Assembly (NCBI GenBank): GCA_002284615.2
Contig: MU069631.1
Span: 37,146 to 67,248, forward strand
Direction of reading: 5' to 3'
Source: Dunaliella salina
Lineage: Eukaryota > Chlorophyta > Chlorophyceae > Chlamydomonadales > Dunaliellaceae
Length of the DNA: 30,103 nucleotides
Part shown: piece after piece, positions 17,860-26,791 of the stretch
Position numbering within the stretch: the first letter of the stretch is position 1
How the letters are laid out: each line of letters begins with the position of its first letter
The notes under the pieces: generated by a model
The model's database searches: none
What the model was told of the DNA's origin: nothing
Seen by the model: only the letters and a program-made list of their open reading frames with translations
Position numbers and translations under genes: made by a program

Positions 17860-17995
17860 AAATGCCTTGCCTCGAGGAAGGAGTGGCCCAAATTTGACTC
17901 GTGCACATACCAGCAGGAACAGTATGCTTGTAGTCCATTGGCAAGGTCATGCTCATGATCATGAAAAAAATTTACTCTGAAGGTCCCAGGCATGA
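17860..17995 (-). pseudogene. LINE family C: short RT thumb fragment (copy 2)
   Basis: About 75% identical to 7005-7165 on the same strand, including GGAGTGG(A/C)CCAAATTTGACT and CACATACCAGCAGGAA. It corresponds to the IPAGMCASQIW region. Internal deletions are present. Confidence 0.75.
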
Positions 17996-17997
17996 AT

Positions 17998-18805
17998 GGA
18001 CGTAATTCTGCATCTGCTCTGAAGGTCCGCCATCCTAGTCAGCTCCTCCCAGAAAAACGGCACATTCATCTTGTGGAGGTCAAATACTGTAAAGACACCC
18101 CGCCCAATCAGCTTGAGGCCTCCAAGCAGCAACACCGCAATTTGTGTCGCCATCTTTCAAGGGCCTCTACTCAAGCCACCATGGTGACCCTTCATACTAT
18201 CCTGTTAGGTGTGGGTGGAATCATGTCCAACCCCGCACTTTGGAGCCACTTAAAGAGCTTGGTCTTGACACACATGTGGGCCATAATGCTTGCTCTGAAG
18301 CTTCATGCTCATTCTGTCAAACAAACTTGCTAGGACCAGGCAAGCTCTAGATCTAGAGAAGAAAGATAAAAGAAAGATTTACGCTTGCCCTTAGGCCGCG
18401 TGCATTAAGGAAAGAGCTTGCAGACTCCTACCAACAGGACGAGCCCCAAGAAGGTACCAAATTCTGCCCTGGCCAAACAAGGACTCAATCCGGGGACCTC
18501 CTCCTTGCCAGACGCCTTCCTCGCCTAAAAACCAGGGTGCCTAACATGAGGCCGGGTGAGCTACCGAGGTAACTCCGATAGAGAAGACTTCTTTCAACAC
18601 TCATCAACAAAGTCAGGCACAGGCTACTGCCAGTAACCCTCCTGATCTCCACTGACTTCTTTTCTCATTCTTTCTTGGTGAAGGGGATACACGGTGCCTT
18701 GGTCCTAGGTACCCTCTGTTCCTGAATTGATGTGGGGAGCTTTTTCACTGCCTGCATAGTTGTTTTCTTTCTCCTTTTCTTTCTTTCTTTCTTTCTTTTC
18801 TGCAC
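17998..18805 (+). mobile_element. 5'-truncated Dualen-like LINE, subfamily A-like (copy A5), interrupted by a SINE
   Basis: The plus strand encodes RHIHLVEVKYCKDTPPNQLEAS (RLE E-x-K pair), HTILLGVGGIMSN and LHAHSVKQT. After the SINE (18363-18578) it resumes with the ATASNPPDLH-stop equivalent at about 18620-18655, a 3' UTR (TGAATTGATGTGGGGAGC...GCCTGCATAG) and a (CTTT)n tail to about 18800. It is more diverged from A2 than A4 is. The PD half of the nuclease is missing because of 5' truncation. Confidence 0.82.
18363..18578 (-). mobile_element. tRNA-derived SINE (copy 1), LINE-like 3' end, 9-bp TSD
   Basis: On the minus strand it begins with a tRNA-like head: A box TAGCTCACCCGG (18552-18563) and a B-box-like GGATTGAGTCC (18481-18491). 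It ends CCTTAATGCACGCGGCCTAAGGGCAAGCGTAAATCTTTC, matching the 3' end of LINE subfamily B. Perfect direct repeats TAGAGAAGA flank it at 18354-18362 and 18579-18587. It has no protein-coding capacity; it is expected to be Pol III transcribed and moved by a partner LINE. Confidence 0.88.
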
Positions 18806-18824
18806 CTGCTGGAAAATTGAGATT

Positions 18825-19014
18825 CAGATTTGTGTCCCACACCATTCTTCAGATATTTGATTCAGGTATTTGAAATGGTTAATGTAGGAAAAATGTGTTT
18901 GGGTCGTAGAGTGGCTCAGAAAATTTCTGGAGGGGGGTGGTCCCCAAAAGTCTAGACCCCCCTGACGGACCTCCCCCCTCCGACCCTTTCCGATTGGACA
19001 CATACCAATTGACT
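18825..19014. repeat. G/C-run repeat, copy 2, with family C scrap
   Basis: 18825-18890 matches 16906-16970 (CACACCATT...CAGGTATTTGAAATGGT), and 18893-19014 matches 17122-17240. The roughly 150 bp that separate these blocks in copy 1 are absent here, so this copy carries an internal deletion or copy 1 an insertion. Confidence 0.85.
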
Positions 19015-19029
19015 CCCGAGCTCAAAGGA

Positions 19030-20547
19030 AGAAAAAGAGAGGAAAGTCTACACAAGCCGGGGACCACGTGCATGAAGGGAAGTTCCCCTGATTAACAAGC
19101 TAGCAAGCTAGCAAGCTGGCAGAGGCCTCACCAGAAGGAAAGAAAGACGGAAAAGAAAGATTTACGCTTGCCCTTAGGCCGCGTGCATTAAGGAAAGAGA
19201 CTTTCACTAATTCCCACCGACATATTGAACCCCAAAAACGTACCAAATTCCCTGGCCACAAAGGTTTGATCCTGGGACCTCCTCCTCGCCAAGCGTCTTG
19301 CTCGCCATACGACCAGGGTGCCTAACATGAGGTTGGTTTACTGTGGTAACTCCTTTCACCAGAAGTCCCTCTAAGCCTACACTAGATAATGCTAGCCTAG
19401 GAGAGAGCCAGAGACATAGCTCATGAGGATCTGCAGATCTCCAGCTGGGGGTTGTCCGCCATGCCTCTGGACGTCCAGACTCTCCTTCTCTTGCTGTCCT
19501 CCACCGTGCGCCCAGTCCCCCTTCGCCCTCCCCCCCCCCAAACGGGCAGTCCCCTGAAAATGAAGAGCATGTCTGGTGCTAATGATGGATGTCAATTTTT
19601 GGCTGTTCAACTGCTGATTCAGTTTTGTGCTTGGCAAGGCTTAGTTTCATAAGATGTTTGATTGTGTAGTCATTATAAACTAGTGCCAGCCACAGCAATT
19701 AAGATGGTTTGTAGCGTCATTTTGTCGTTCCTGTTTGGATTTCTTGAGTGCAGGATTCAAGTCTGGCTACAGTGTAGGCATGTTCAGCAGCTGCACGTTC
19801 CAGAGTGATGAAGGGGTCGGTGTCGGGACAGAATTTCAATTCGAATTGAATTCAACGAGGTGGATGTCCCTGTAACGACCAGGGATATTGGAGGGATCCA
19901 GGTGGCAGGTTGACCTGGTATAGAGCGCACAAAGAGAGCATCCGGGCAGATTTGGTGGTACCAGTGGACTGAGGAGCCAGTACCGTTAGGGAATACCCAA
20001 TCAGGGATGCTATGTGTTATGTTTTCAGGGACTTGCATGCCCTGTTTTTGGAGTCTCTCATTGCTGCATCCATCCACACCAATAAGAGATGAGCCATACT
20101 GGCCTTACCTAAGGGCATTTCCGCAAAGACTAAGGCCTGCATGGTGTCTGTTGGTGTGCATCCAACTCAGTGTTGAGTTGGTACACCTGAGGAGTATGTG
20201 ATCAATGTTGTCTTCATTGCCACAGAGCGGGCATCTTACAGAGGTGGAAGAGCAGTTGAATTTGAAGGCATGTCTTTGCGTGTACAGTGTATCTGTTTGA
20301 TGCTTTATTACATTAGTTTGCCGTTTAAGGGAAATATCAGGATTTTTCCAGGAGGAGTTGCTAACCTCCTTGTTAGCAAGTCAACAGTTTGGAGTGTGAG
20401 CTGGGATGTTGACTGTGGCAATTGGGGATGCGGATTGTGGGGCAGAGTTCAGCTTCTGCCATCTTTTGTAATAATAGCTGGAAGTATCAGCAGAGCCAAG
20501 CTTGAGCATCTTGTGCATGTGTATTTCAAGTTTGGTTGGTGAGATTT
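19030..20547 (-). mobile_element. 5'-truncated Dualen-like LINE, subfamily B (copy B3), interrupted by a SINE
   Basis: The minus strand from 20547 downward matches LINE B2: LEIHMHKMLKLGSADTSSYYYKRW, then MDGCSNERLQKQGMQVPEN, IPDWVFPNG, CPDALFVRSIPG, and a broken endonuclease core. It then shows the 3' UTR with GCTAGC-rich and TTCATGCACGTGG sequence and a tail near 19030. Multiple frameshifts are present. The 8-bp AAGCTAGC motif is repeated about three times at 19096-19120. A SINE is inserted at 19138-19355. Confidence 0.88.
19138..19355 (-). mobile_element. tRNA-derived SINE (copy 2), LINE-like 3' end, 10-bp TSD
   Basis: About 75% identical to the SINE at 18363-18578, including CTCATGTTAGGCACCCTGG, GAGGAGGTCC and the shared 3' block CTTAATGCACGCGGCCTAAGGGCAAGCGTAAATCTTTC. 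Perfect direct repeats TCACCAGAAG occur at 19128-19137 and 19356-19365. The A box is degraded here. The target is the 3' UTR of LINE B3. Confidence 0.9.
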
Positions 20548-20639
20548 CAAATTGGGAAAGCAAGGGAGCACTTTCTGGCTCAGCCCTGATATTCAATACA
20601 AAGCTCTTGGCCTAAGTGGTAAGGCCCTGACTGGCGGGA

Positions 20640-21240
20640 CAGGAAAATATTTGAGACACCATGATAGACAGAATGGTCAAACACAAACACAAATTCTGGA
20701 AGAGCACAGCAGCAGCAATGACCTGCGAAGATCCTGATAATGTTGGACTAGGGTGCACTTCAATTTGCATAGAATACCATAGATGCCGGGCTTTTGCTCT
20801 CTATTCCCTCCTTGAGGACCCCTCAGTAAGACACCACACAGTTAGCCTCAACCTCCTAACTAAGCAGATAGAAAACCTAAATACTTTATCTGAAACCTAC
20901 CTCACTCAACGAAAAGGGACAAATCTGCACATAAAGCGTCACCTCAAGTATTACATACACGCTCGCCAGCTGAATAGCGTCCATTCTAGCAAGCTCCTTC
21001 TCATGAAGAATGGAACCCACAGCATTGTGCACCTTGAGGGGCTTGCTCATCTGCTAGGAGATCAATAATCTTGCAGTTACTTCTTACCACGGAAACACAA
21101 AAAGGAATTGACAAGGTGTGTAACAGAAATCACAGGGCAATCCAAGCATTTCAGCGAGGTGCTTCCTGGACTATTCAGTCCCGATTTGAAGTCAAGGCAT
21201 TGCTAGAAATCATGATCCGAGCTACATGCAATCCTTGGGA
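20640..21240 (+). pseudogene. Dualen-like LINE RT thumb and connection fragment
   Basis: The 135-codon open part (20661-21068) reads KHKHKFWKSTAAAM, EDPDNVGLGCTSICIEYHRC, then LLMKNGTHSIVHLEGLAHLLGD. It aligns with LINE B2 RT thumb (LWHSTATAI, EDAINYGLGCTSIAVEYN) and with residues 65-85 of its next segment (LMNNNFTHIIEGNKL). Sequence to about 21240 is a weaker continuation. It is opposite in strand to the aldo-keto reductase and sits just past its stop codon, so it may form part of that gene's 3' UTR. Confidence 0.65.
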
Positions 21241-21257
21241 ATGCGCTCAGCTGCCCA

Positions 21258-21405
21258 TCACAGAATGGTGGGGTCACGGAAGCGCTTGTACACAGCTGCA
21301 ACATCTGCCATACACTCCTCACTCAGGTCTTTATCAAAGGCACTGATGTTCTCTTTCAGCTGCTCCATTGTCGTGGCGCCGATGATGGTGCTTGCCATGA
21401 ACCAC
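21258..21405 (-). CDS. Aldo-keto reductase, last exon
   Basis: Begins after acceptor ...ACAACTGCAG (21406-21408 is CAG on the minus strand) and ends at the TGA at 21258-21260. It encodes WFMASTIIGATTMEQLKENI, then AFDKDLSEECMADVAAVYKR and RFRDPTIL. This is the NADP-binding C-terminal block of AKRs (STIIGATxxEQLKEN), characteristic of the Tas-like subfamily in plants, algae and bacteria. These enzymes reduce aldehydes and ketones with NADPH on a TIM barrel. Splicing is phase-consistent with the exon at 23563-23749 (AAG TCA AG|G TGG gives KSRW). A candidate volvocine-type poly(A) signal TGTAA lies on the minus strand at 20951-20955, only as a weak suggestion. Confidence 0.9.
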
Positions 21406-21867
21406 CTGCAGTTGTTCATGTACGTGTTGAGTCGATTTACCAGCAGCAATGGGAACGCGAAGAGACTTGCTTCTGCTAGTTGGAGGAAGTTTTGGACCCC
21501 AATTGCAGCCTGCTGGCCCTGCAAAGAGAAGGGCGAAGCCACGCACAGAGTGAAGCAATAACGTGCTTGACACCATTGCCAAGAAAATGGGGTGAATCTG
21601 TAGTTTGGCTAGATCGGGGCATCCAACATCTTATGATTAAGGAATATTGCCCTGATCTCCTTATTCACTGCAGGAACACTTCCTGCACCCTTTCCTTCAC
21701 TATTCTTTTCTTTACAACATTTTGTCCACCATTGCAACAGGCCTCAGTTAAAAAATCTAATATCAATAGGAGTCACCAGTTATGAGTCACAGCCCGGATC
21801 TCAAGCCAAACTTTGACTAGGCATAGTTCGGGACCGGTTACTGGTGCAAGGACAAAAATTAATTAGT

Positions 21868-22555
21868 GCTCTTCCCCTGTAACGTTCCAGAGAGGGAAAG
21901 ACTCAACTCCAGTCGACCAGATACTGCTTTCATCACCCCTTTTAATGCCAAACATACTTCACATGGTGTTTCCCCTATCGATTCACATCACGCTTTGCGC
22001 AGGTCCACAAGGAGGACCACCAATGCTAGCCGAGTCAGGCAACCACATGAATTTCATGTGAATGATCGCCGTGTGAACCTCATAGAAATCAAGTTCTGTG
22101 GGGACACAAGGCCTGATCATCAATTGAACACGGCAAAGCAGCAGCATTCAGACTTTTGTAAAATTATTAGTGCTAAAGCTGTTTCAATCCACCCTATTCA
22201 CCTGGGTGTTGGTGGGACTATTTACACTGAGCATACCTTCAGAAGCAATTCAAACAACTTGGATTGGATCACCATCGTGCCACTAGGCTTGCTCAACAAC
22301 TTCATGCACATTCTGTTCAATATGCCCACAAACCAGTCTTCACACGCCGTGCTTTTGAACACAAGAACACTTCCCACAACCAGGTTCTAGAGCCGGGTGC
22401 TCCTTGTAACCCTCCAGATCCCCATTAGCTTTCTCTTTTTCTCACCTTGTGCTGGAGGGGACTCACGGCTCTTTTTCGAGCCAATGTGTCCCCTTTTCCT
22501 TAACTGATGTAGGGAGAGTTTCTCTGCCTACGTAGTTTTTCTTTTCTTTTATTGC
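21868..22555 (+). mobile_element. 5'-truncated Dualen-like LINE, subfamily A (copy A4)
   Basis: Plus strand, about 80% identical to A2. It carries NSSRPDTAFITPF, VNLIEIKFCGDTRPDHQL (RLE E-x-K), HLGVGGTIYTEHT, a frameshift near 22240, then the PPDPH-stop equivalent at about 22415-22428, the 3' UTR, and the tail TACGTAGTTTTTCTTTTC. It is inserted in the aldo-keto reductase intron, antisense to the gene. Confidence 0.88.
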
Positions 22556-22785
22556 ACTGCTTTTTCTCCCGGCACCAGTCACCGTTGCAAAGTTGAAGCA
22601 GTTTGCAATCGCACGCGTGAGCTTGGTCCTGCTCATGCCACACTTATGTCACAACTACTCCTTGGCAACACCCTACCACTCATCCAACCGCTCACGCCAC
22701 CAGCGCTACCACTAATCCTGTTTTACGATTCCTCCGTCACGATTCATTCCTGCACGATGATGCTCTCATTTGACTAGGCATGCCA

Positions 22786-23562
22786 TGCCCTGCACCAGCA
22801 CAGGATGAGCTCTGCGGGCATGAGCCCAAACTGGCCGAACCAAACTTGACTCGCACATGCTTACTATTGACTTCAAGAGAGACAAACCTAAGCTTGCACC
22901 AGCACAGGGCAAGTTTTGAGGAAGTAACCCAAGCTGGCTAACTTCCATTTAACTTGCACATGCCTACTATTGACCTATTGAGCGATGAAGTTTGACTTGC
23001 ACCAGGCCAGGGCAAGCTCTGTGGGCGTGAGTCCATGCTTGGCAGCGACCTTCTTGTACTTAATCACAGCCTCCTGAAACTTGACTTGCACATGCCTCCA
23101 TGATGCCCACATGACGATTACTGAAATGATATACCTTGGCTTGCAGCAGGCCAGGGCAAGCTTTGTGGGCGCGAGCCCATGCATGGCGGCAACCTTCTCC
23201 TATTCAATCACAGCCTCCTTGATCTTGACATGCGCGTGCCAACTAGTAACTTCACTGTCAACTGATATGACGCACCTTGACTTGCACCAGGCCAGGGAAA
23301 GCTCTGTGGGCGTAAGTCCATGCTTGGTGGCGGCCTTATCGAATCAATCACAGCCTCCTTGATCTTGACAAGCATGTGTCTACAATGTGCCTACAACCAT
23401 TAAATTAAATGACATACCTTGACTTGCACCAGGCCAAGTCAAGCTCTGTGGGCGTGTGAGAGCCCGTGCTTGGCGGCGACCTCCTTGTACTCACTTGCAG
23501 CCTCCTATAACTTGATTTGTACATGCCTACTATTAACTTCACTACCAACTGAAATGACATAC
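22786..23562 (-). repeat. ~142-bp tandem array derived from exon 3' end plus donor
   Basis: Six diverged copies of the 3' part of the adjacent exon (23563-23749) with its 5' splice site and intron start. The ACCTTGACTT-equivalent marker sits near 22786, 22886, 22989, 23133, 23274 and 23416; the real one is at 23561. Periods are 141-145 bp for the near copies and about 100 bp for the two oldest. Each copy still shows TTGACTTGCACCAGGCC and GAGCTCTGTGGGCGTGAG-type sequence, i.e. LALAWCKS and LTPTEL codons, and several keep the GTAT(G)T donor. Confidence 0.95.
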
Positions 23563-23749
23563 CTTGACTTGCACCAGGCCAGGGCAAGCTCTGTGGGCGT
23601 GAGCCCATGCTTGGCGGCGACCTTCTCGTACTCAATCACAGCCTCCTTGACCATGCTCGTCTTGTACCTCTCCATGTAGCCCGGGAAGAGGTTGAAGCGG
23701 GCCTTCTCGCTAGGGTTGCGGTTGTACTTTCCCGTCAAGGCGCCTCCAG
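23563..23749 (-). CDS. Aldo-keto reductase, penultimate exon
   Basis: Acceptor ATGCAG (minus strand, 23750-23755), donor AAG|GTATGT. It encodes GGALTGKYNRNPSEKARFNL, FPGYMERYKTSMVKEAV, then YEKVAAKHGLTPTELALAW ending CKS(R). GGxLTGKY and HGLTPxxLALAWC are hallmark AKR motifs of the Tas-like group. The junction with the upstream exon reconstructs CTA G|CT GGA = L-A-G, giving SYSPLAGGALTGKY as expected. Its 3' half is the source of the tandem array immediately downstream. Confidence 0.93.
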
Positions 23750-23754
23750 CTGCA

Positions 23755-25150
23755 TAAAGCATGCGCAGAGGAAGGACAACGATGCATGGTACATGTGCAG
23801 GGAATAAACAGATGTGCATCTAACAGACCCTAAAAACACATGGTACACGTGCTGAGGTCGGACGCAGATGCATAAAACATGCGCAGGTATGGACAGAGAT
23901 GCATGGAACATGTGCGGGAGAACAAAGGTGCATGGTAAGCGTGCAGAAAAAGGATAGAGGTGCACGAAAACGTGCAGGGGATGGGCAGAGATGCATGGAA
24001 CACGTGGAGGGAATGGACAAAGATGCATGGAGCATGTGCAGGAAAAGGACACACATGTACTTTACTGGTCCAGAGACTGGACAAAGAATGCATGGAATAT
24101 GTGCAGGGAATGGACAACAAAGCATGGTAATTGTGCAGAGCATGGTCAAAGATACACGGAACAGGTGCAGAAAAAAGGATAAAGATGCATGGAACATGTG
24201 GAGGGAGTGGACAAAGATACGTGGAGCAGGTACAGGAAAAGGACAAAGATGTACCTAACTGATCCAGAGACTGGACAAAGAACGCATGGACTATGTGCAG
24301 GGAATGGTCAAAGATGCTCGGAACATGTGCAGAAAAAAGGATAAAGATGCATGGAACATGTGCAGGGATTGGGCAAAGATGCATCTAACAGATCCTGAAC
24401 CCCGACAAAAAATGTATGGAACAGATGCAGAGACTGGACCAAAACGCGTAGATCAGATGCAGAAAACGGGCAAAGATGCATGGCACATGTGCAGAGACTG
24501 GGCAAAGATGCATGGCACGTGTGCGGAGAATGGACAATGATGCGTGGAACAGATGCGGAGACCAGGTATAGATGCAAGGAACATGTGCAGAGAATGCACG
24601 GCGATGCATGGTAGATGTGCAGGGATTGGGCAAGGATGCATGGCACAGATGCAGAAAAAGGAAGAAGATGCATCTAACCGATTTAGAGACCGGACAAAGA
24701 ATGAATGGTACATGTGCAGGTGGATAACAATGCACGATGCATGTGCAGAGGAGGACACAGATGCATGGAACATGTGCAAGGAAGGGACAAAAGTACATGA
24801 AACAGACGCAGAGACTGGACTAAAACGCATAGATCAGATGCGGAGAGTGGACAATGGTGCATGGCACATGTGCAAGAAAATGGGCGAAGATGCATGGCAC
24901 GTGTGCAAAGCATGGCCGAGGATGCATGGAAAATGTGCAGAGGATGGAGGAAGACGCGTGGTGTACGTGCAGAGAATGGGCAAAGTAGCAGGGAACAGAG
25001 GCAAAAAAAGGACAACGACTCATGGAACGTGGGCAGAGGGTGGGCAGATGCATGGAAATGGTGGAGGGTGGACAGAGATGCATGATACAGGTGCAGGGGC
25101 CAGACCAAAATGCATGGAACAGATGCAGAGAGTGGGCAAAGATGCACCGG
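23755..25150. repeat. ~32-bp minisatellite, about 40 units, ending in the splice acceptor
   Basis: The unit on the plus strand is approximately ATGCATGGAACATGTGCAGG followed by GAATGGACAAAG. Variants carry AAAAAGGA instead of GAATGG, and every 130-290 bp a variant reads CTAAC(A/T)GATCCAGAGACTGGAC (near 24061, 24254, 24386, 24674), giving a higher-order structure. Several long frames run through it on both strands (Met-His-Gly-Thr-Cys-like and Met-His-Leu-Cys-Pro-like repeats); they are by-products of the repeat. Confidence 0.96.
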
Positions 25151-25814
25151 TCAAGCACCACGGTTTATCCCATTGTGGCTGCCCTCGCAGCATGCACAGA
25201 CCTCGGGCATGAGATTGACTTCCCAGGCTGGACACACGGACAGAATGAATACCCTAACGCGTGCACAGTCCCCGACGTAAAGGACCAGCACAATTACTCT
25301 GTTAGCAGTATTTACGTTCATTGGAATGTGCGCACACATGTGGAGCACACACGCGCAATGGCCAACGCAACTTGGCCTGCGCAACCGCCCCCTGAAGCTC
25401 ATGTGACTCCAGCACCCTAGCTCCGGAAGACAAAGCCATCAAGCCCTTGTCCACAGAGAGCTGTCGAGCCTCATTCACCAGCAGGTACCAAACTCTTTGT
25501 TGACAACAATCTGCCTGGCCCCCGTCAACCAGAAGCTGCCAAATTCTCATAAGCGCTGCTTGTTGCAACCAGCAACAATCACTGTACTGAGCAAAAGCAA
25601 TGACCGCTCAGCCACAGCATCAGCTGCACAACCATTTACCGCGCCAATCACACACCCACTGCCACGCCTTCCATTTTGTGCTCACGCAGTGGCACGCCCC
25701 CATTTGCACCCACCGGCATGTCTACAGTTGTACACTCTCTGACCTGCCCCCATTTACCCTCCAGTTGCGCTCTCGCTGACCTGCCCCCATGCGCACGCTC
25801 ACTGACCTGCCCCC

Positions 25815-25874
25815 GTCCCAGGCCTGCACGTCCCAGGCCTGCACGTCCCAGGCCTGCCCGTCCCAGGCCTGCAC
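25815..25874. repeat. 15-bp minisatellite, 4 units
   Basis: Four units GTCCCAGGCCTGCAC, one with a C-for-A change. Confidence 0.97.
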
Positions 25875-25939
25875 TCGCTGGCAAGCTTCCATCAGGCAAA
25901 CACTGCTCCGCTTGCATTCACATCAATCTCGCTGGCGTT

Positions 25940-26478
25940 CACACCAGCCTCACCTAGAGGGATGGCATACCTCCTTTGATGCACTCACTAGCCTGCTTGC
26001 CTTTGCACACACACTGGCATGCCTCCATTCATGCACTCGCTGACCTGCCCCCATTTCCATCCTCCACTTGCACACTCGTTGGCGGACCTTCATACGGCAC
26101 ACGCTTCACTGGCTTATGTCCACACCAGCCTCACCTAGAGGAATGGCACACCTCCTTTGATGCACTTCCTGACCTGCCTGCATTTGCACACTCACTGTCA
26201 TGCCTCCATCAATACAAGCTGCAGCTCCTTGCGTTCACACCAGTCGCACCTAGAGGGCTGGCACACCTCCTTTGATGCACTTCCTAACCTGCCTGCATTT
26301 GCACACTCGCTGTCATGCCTCCACCAATACAAGCTGCACTGCTTGCATTCACACCAGTCTCACCCAAAGAGCTGGCACACCTCCTTTGAAGCACTTCCTA
26401 ACTTGCCCGCATTCGCACACTCGTTGGCAAGCCTCGAGAAGGCGCGCGCTGTACTGCTTGCATGCACTCCAGCCTCAC
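25940..26478 (-). repeat. ~115-bp tandem array containing exon end plus donor
   Basis: CACCTAGAGG (minus strand CCTCTAGGTG, the exon end with its donor) recurs at 25951, 26132, 26247 and 26361, the real site being 26476. Spacings are 181, 115, 114 and 115. Units share TGGCACACCTCCTTTGATGC and CTTCCTGACCTGCCTGC. The copy at 26361 has lost the consensus (TCTTTGGGTG). 25640-25800 contains more decayed CTGACCTGCCCCCAT elements of the same array. Confidence 0.95.
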
Positions 26479-26557
26479 CTAGAGGGCTGTATGACAGCAG
26501 CCCCACGTTGTGCCTGCGGCAAGTCTCCGCTAGGTCCGTCTCAAACTGTGATCGCGC
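26479..26557 (-). CDS. Aldo-keto reductase, exon (79 nt)
   Basis: Acceptor TGCTGCCCGCAG, donor CCTCTAG|GTGAGG. It encodes ARSQFETDLAETCRRHNVGL then LSYSPL. FETDLAExC and (I/V)GLLAYSPL are AKR motifs, the latter preceding the cofactor loop. It joins the upstream exon in phase 0 after NSYSLL, and downstream with a split codon. Confidence 0.92.
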
Positions 26558-26660
26558 CTGCGGGCAGCAAGCACAAAAATGCTGACCCGCACCTCTTTGC
26601 GGGAAGCACATACCACACAAAAAGCTGAAAGCTGACCAGCACCTCTCTGCGGGCAGCCAC
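26558..26660 (-). repeat. Threefold duplication of acceptor region
   Basis: CTGCGGGCAG-type blocks start at 26558 (real acceptor), 26597 (TTGCGGGAAG) and 26647 (CTGCGGGCAG). The last two are each preceded by CAGCACCTCT or CGCACCTCT. On the minus strand each reads CTGCCCGCA(G/A) after a pyrimidine-rich run. Confidence 0.8.
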
Positions 26661-26791
26661 CCAGCAGGAAAGCTTAACATGTAGAACAGTGCTTCTTTTA
26701 AGGTTTTTGGAAAACCTCAATTTCATGTCTGGCCCCCAAAGGGCCATCTCAGAAATCTGCATTTCATGTCTTTTTCTCACGCTGGCCAACT

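Larger units (their letters stand above)
21406..23562 (-). other. Aldo-keto reductase intron between the last two exons
   Basis: 2,157 bp, GTATGT donor at 23562 downward and CAG acceptor. It holds LINE copy A4 in the opposite orientation and the 142-bp donor-derived array at 22786-23562. 22556-22785 shows nothing recognisable. Confidence 0.85.
23750..26478 (-). other. Aldo-keto reductase intron (2.7 kb)
   Basis: Lies between the donor GTGAGG at 26478 and the acceptor at 23750. Its contents are an acceptor-side ~32-bp minisatellite (23755-25150), a middle section without recognisable features (25151-25640), and a donor-side ~115-bp array (25940-26478) with a more decayed zone before it. Confidence 0.85.

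Noticed and set aside
18479..18578. tRNA gene
   Set aside because: A and B box-like sequences are present but no cloverleaf can be closed, and the segment is flanked by a TSD and a LINE-like tail, so it is a SINE head.
19030..20547. Target-site duplications for LINE copies B1, B2, B3, A2, A4
   Set aside because: I compared both flanks by eye and found only 4-6 bp partial matches, not distinguishable from chance.
22786..25150. Regularly spaced direct repeats suggestive of a CRISPR array
   Set aside because: There are no unique spacers between constant repeats, units are diverged and derived from exon or intron sequence, and the genome is eukaryotic.
23735..25212. Long frames on both strands (for example 222 codons at 24544-25212, 184 codons at 23830-24384)
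   Set aside because: They are translations of a 32-bp minisatellite lying in an intron. The repeat has no nearby stop, so several frames stay open.
25648..25917. Gly-Arg-Ala-Gly-Leu repeat frame
   Set aside because: Comes from the 15-bp GTCCCAGGCCTGCAC minisatellite; no start context or neighbours support a gene.
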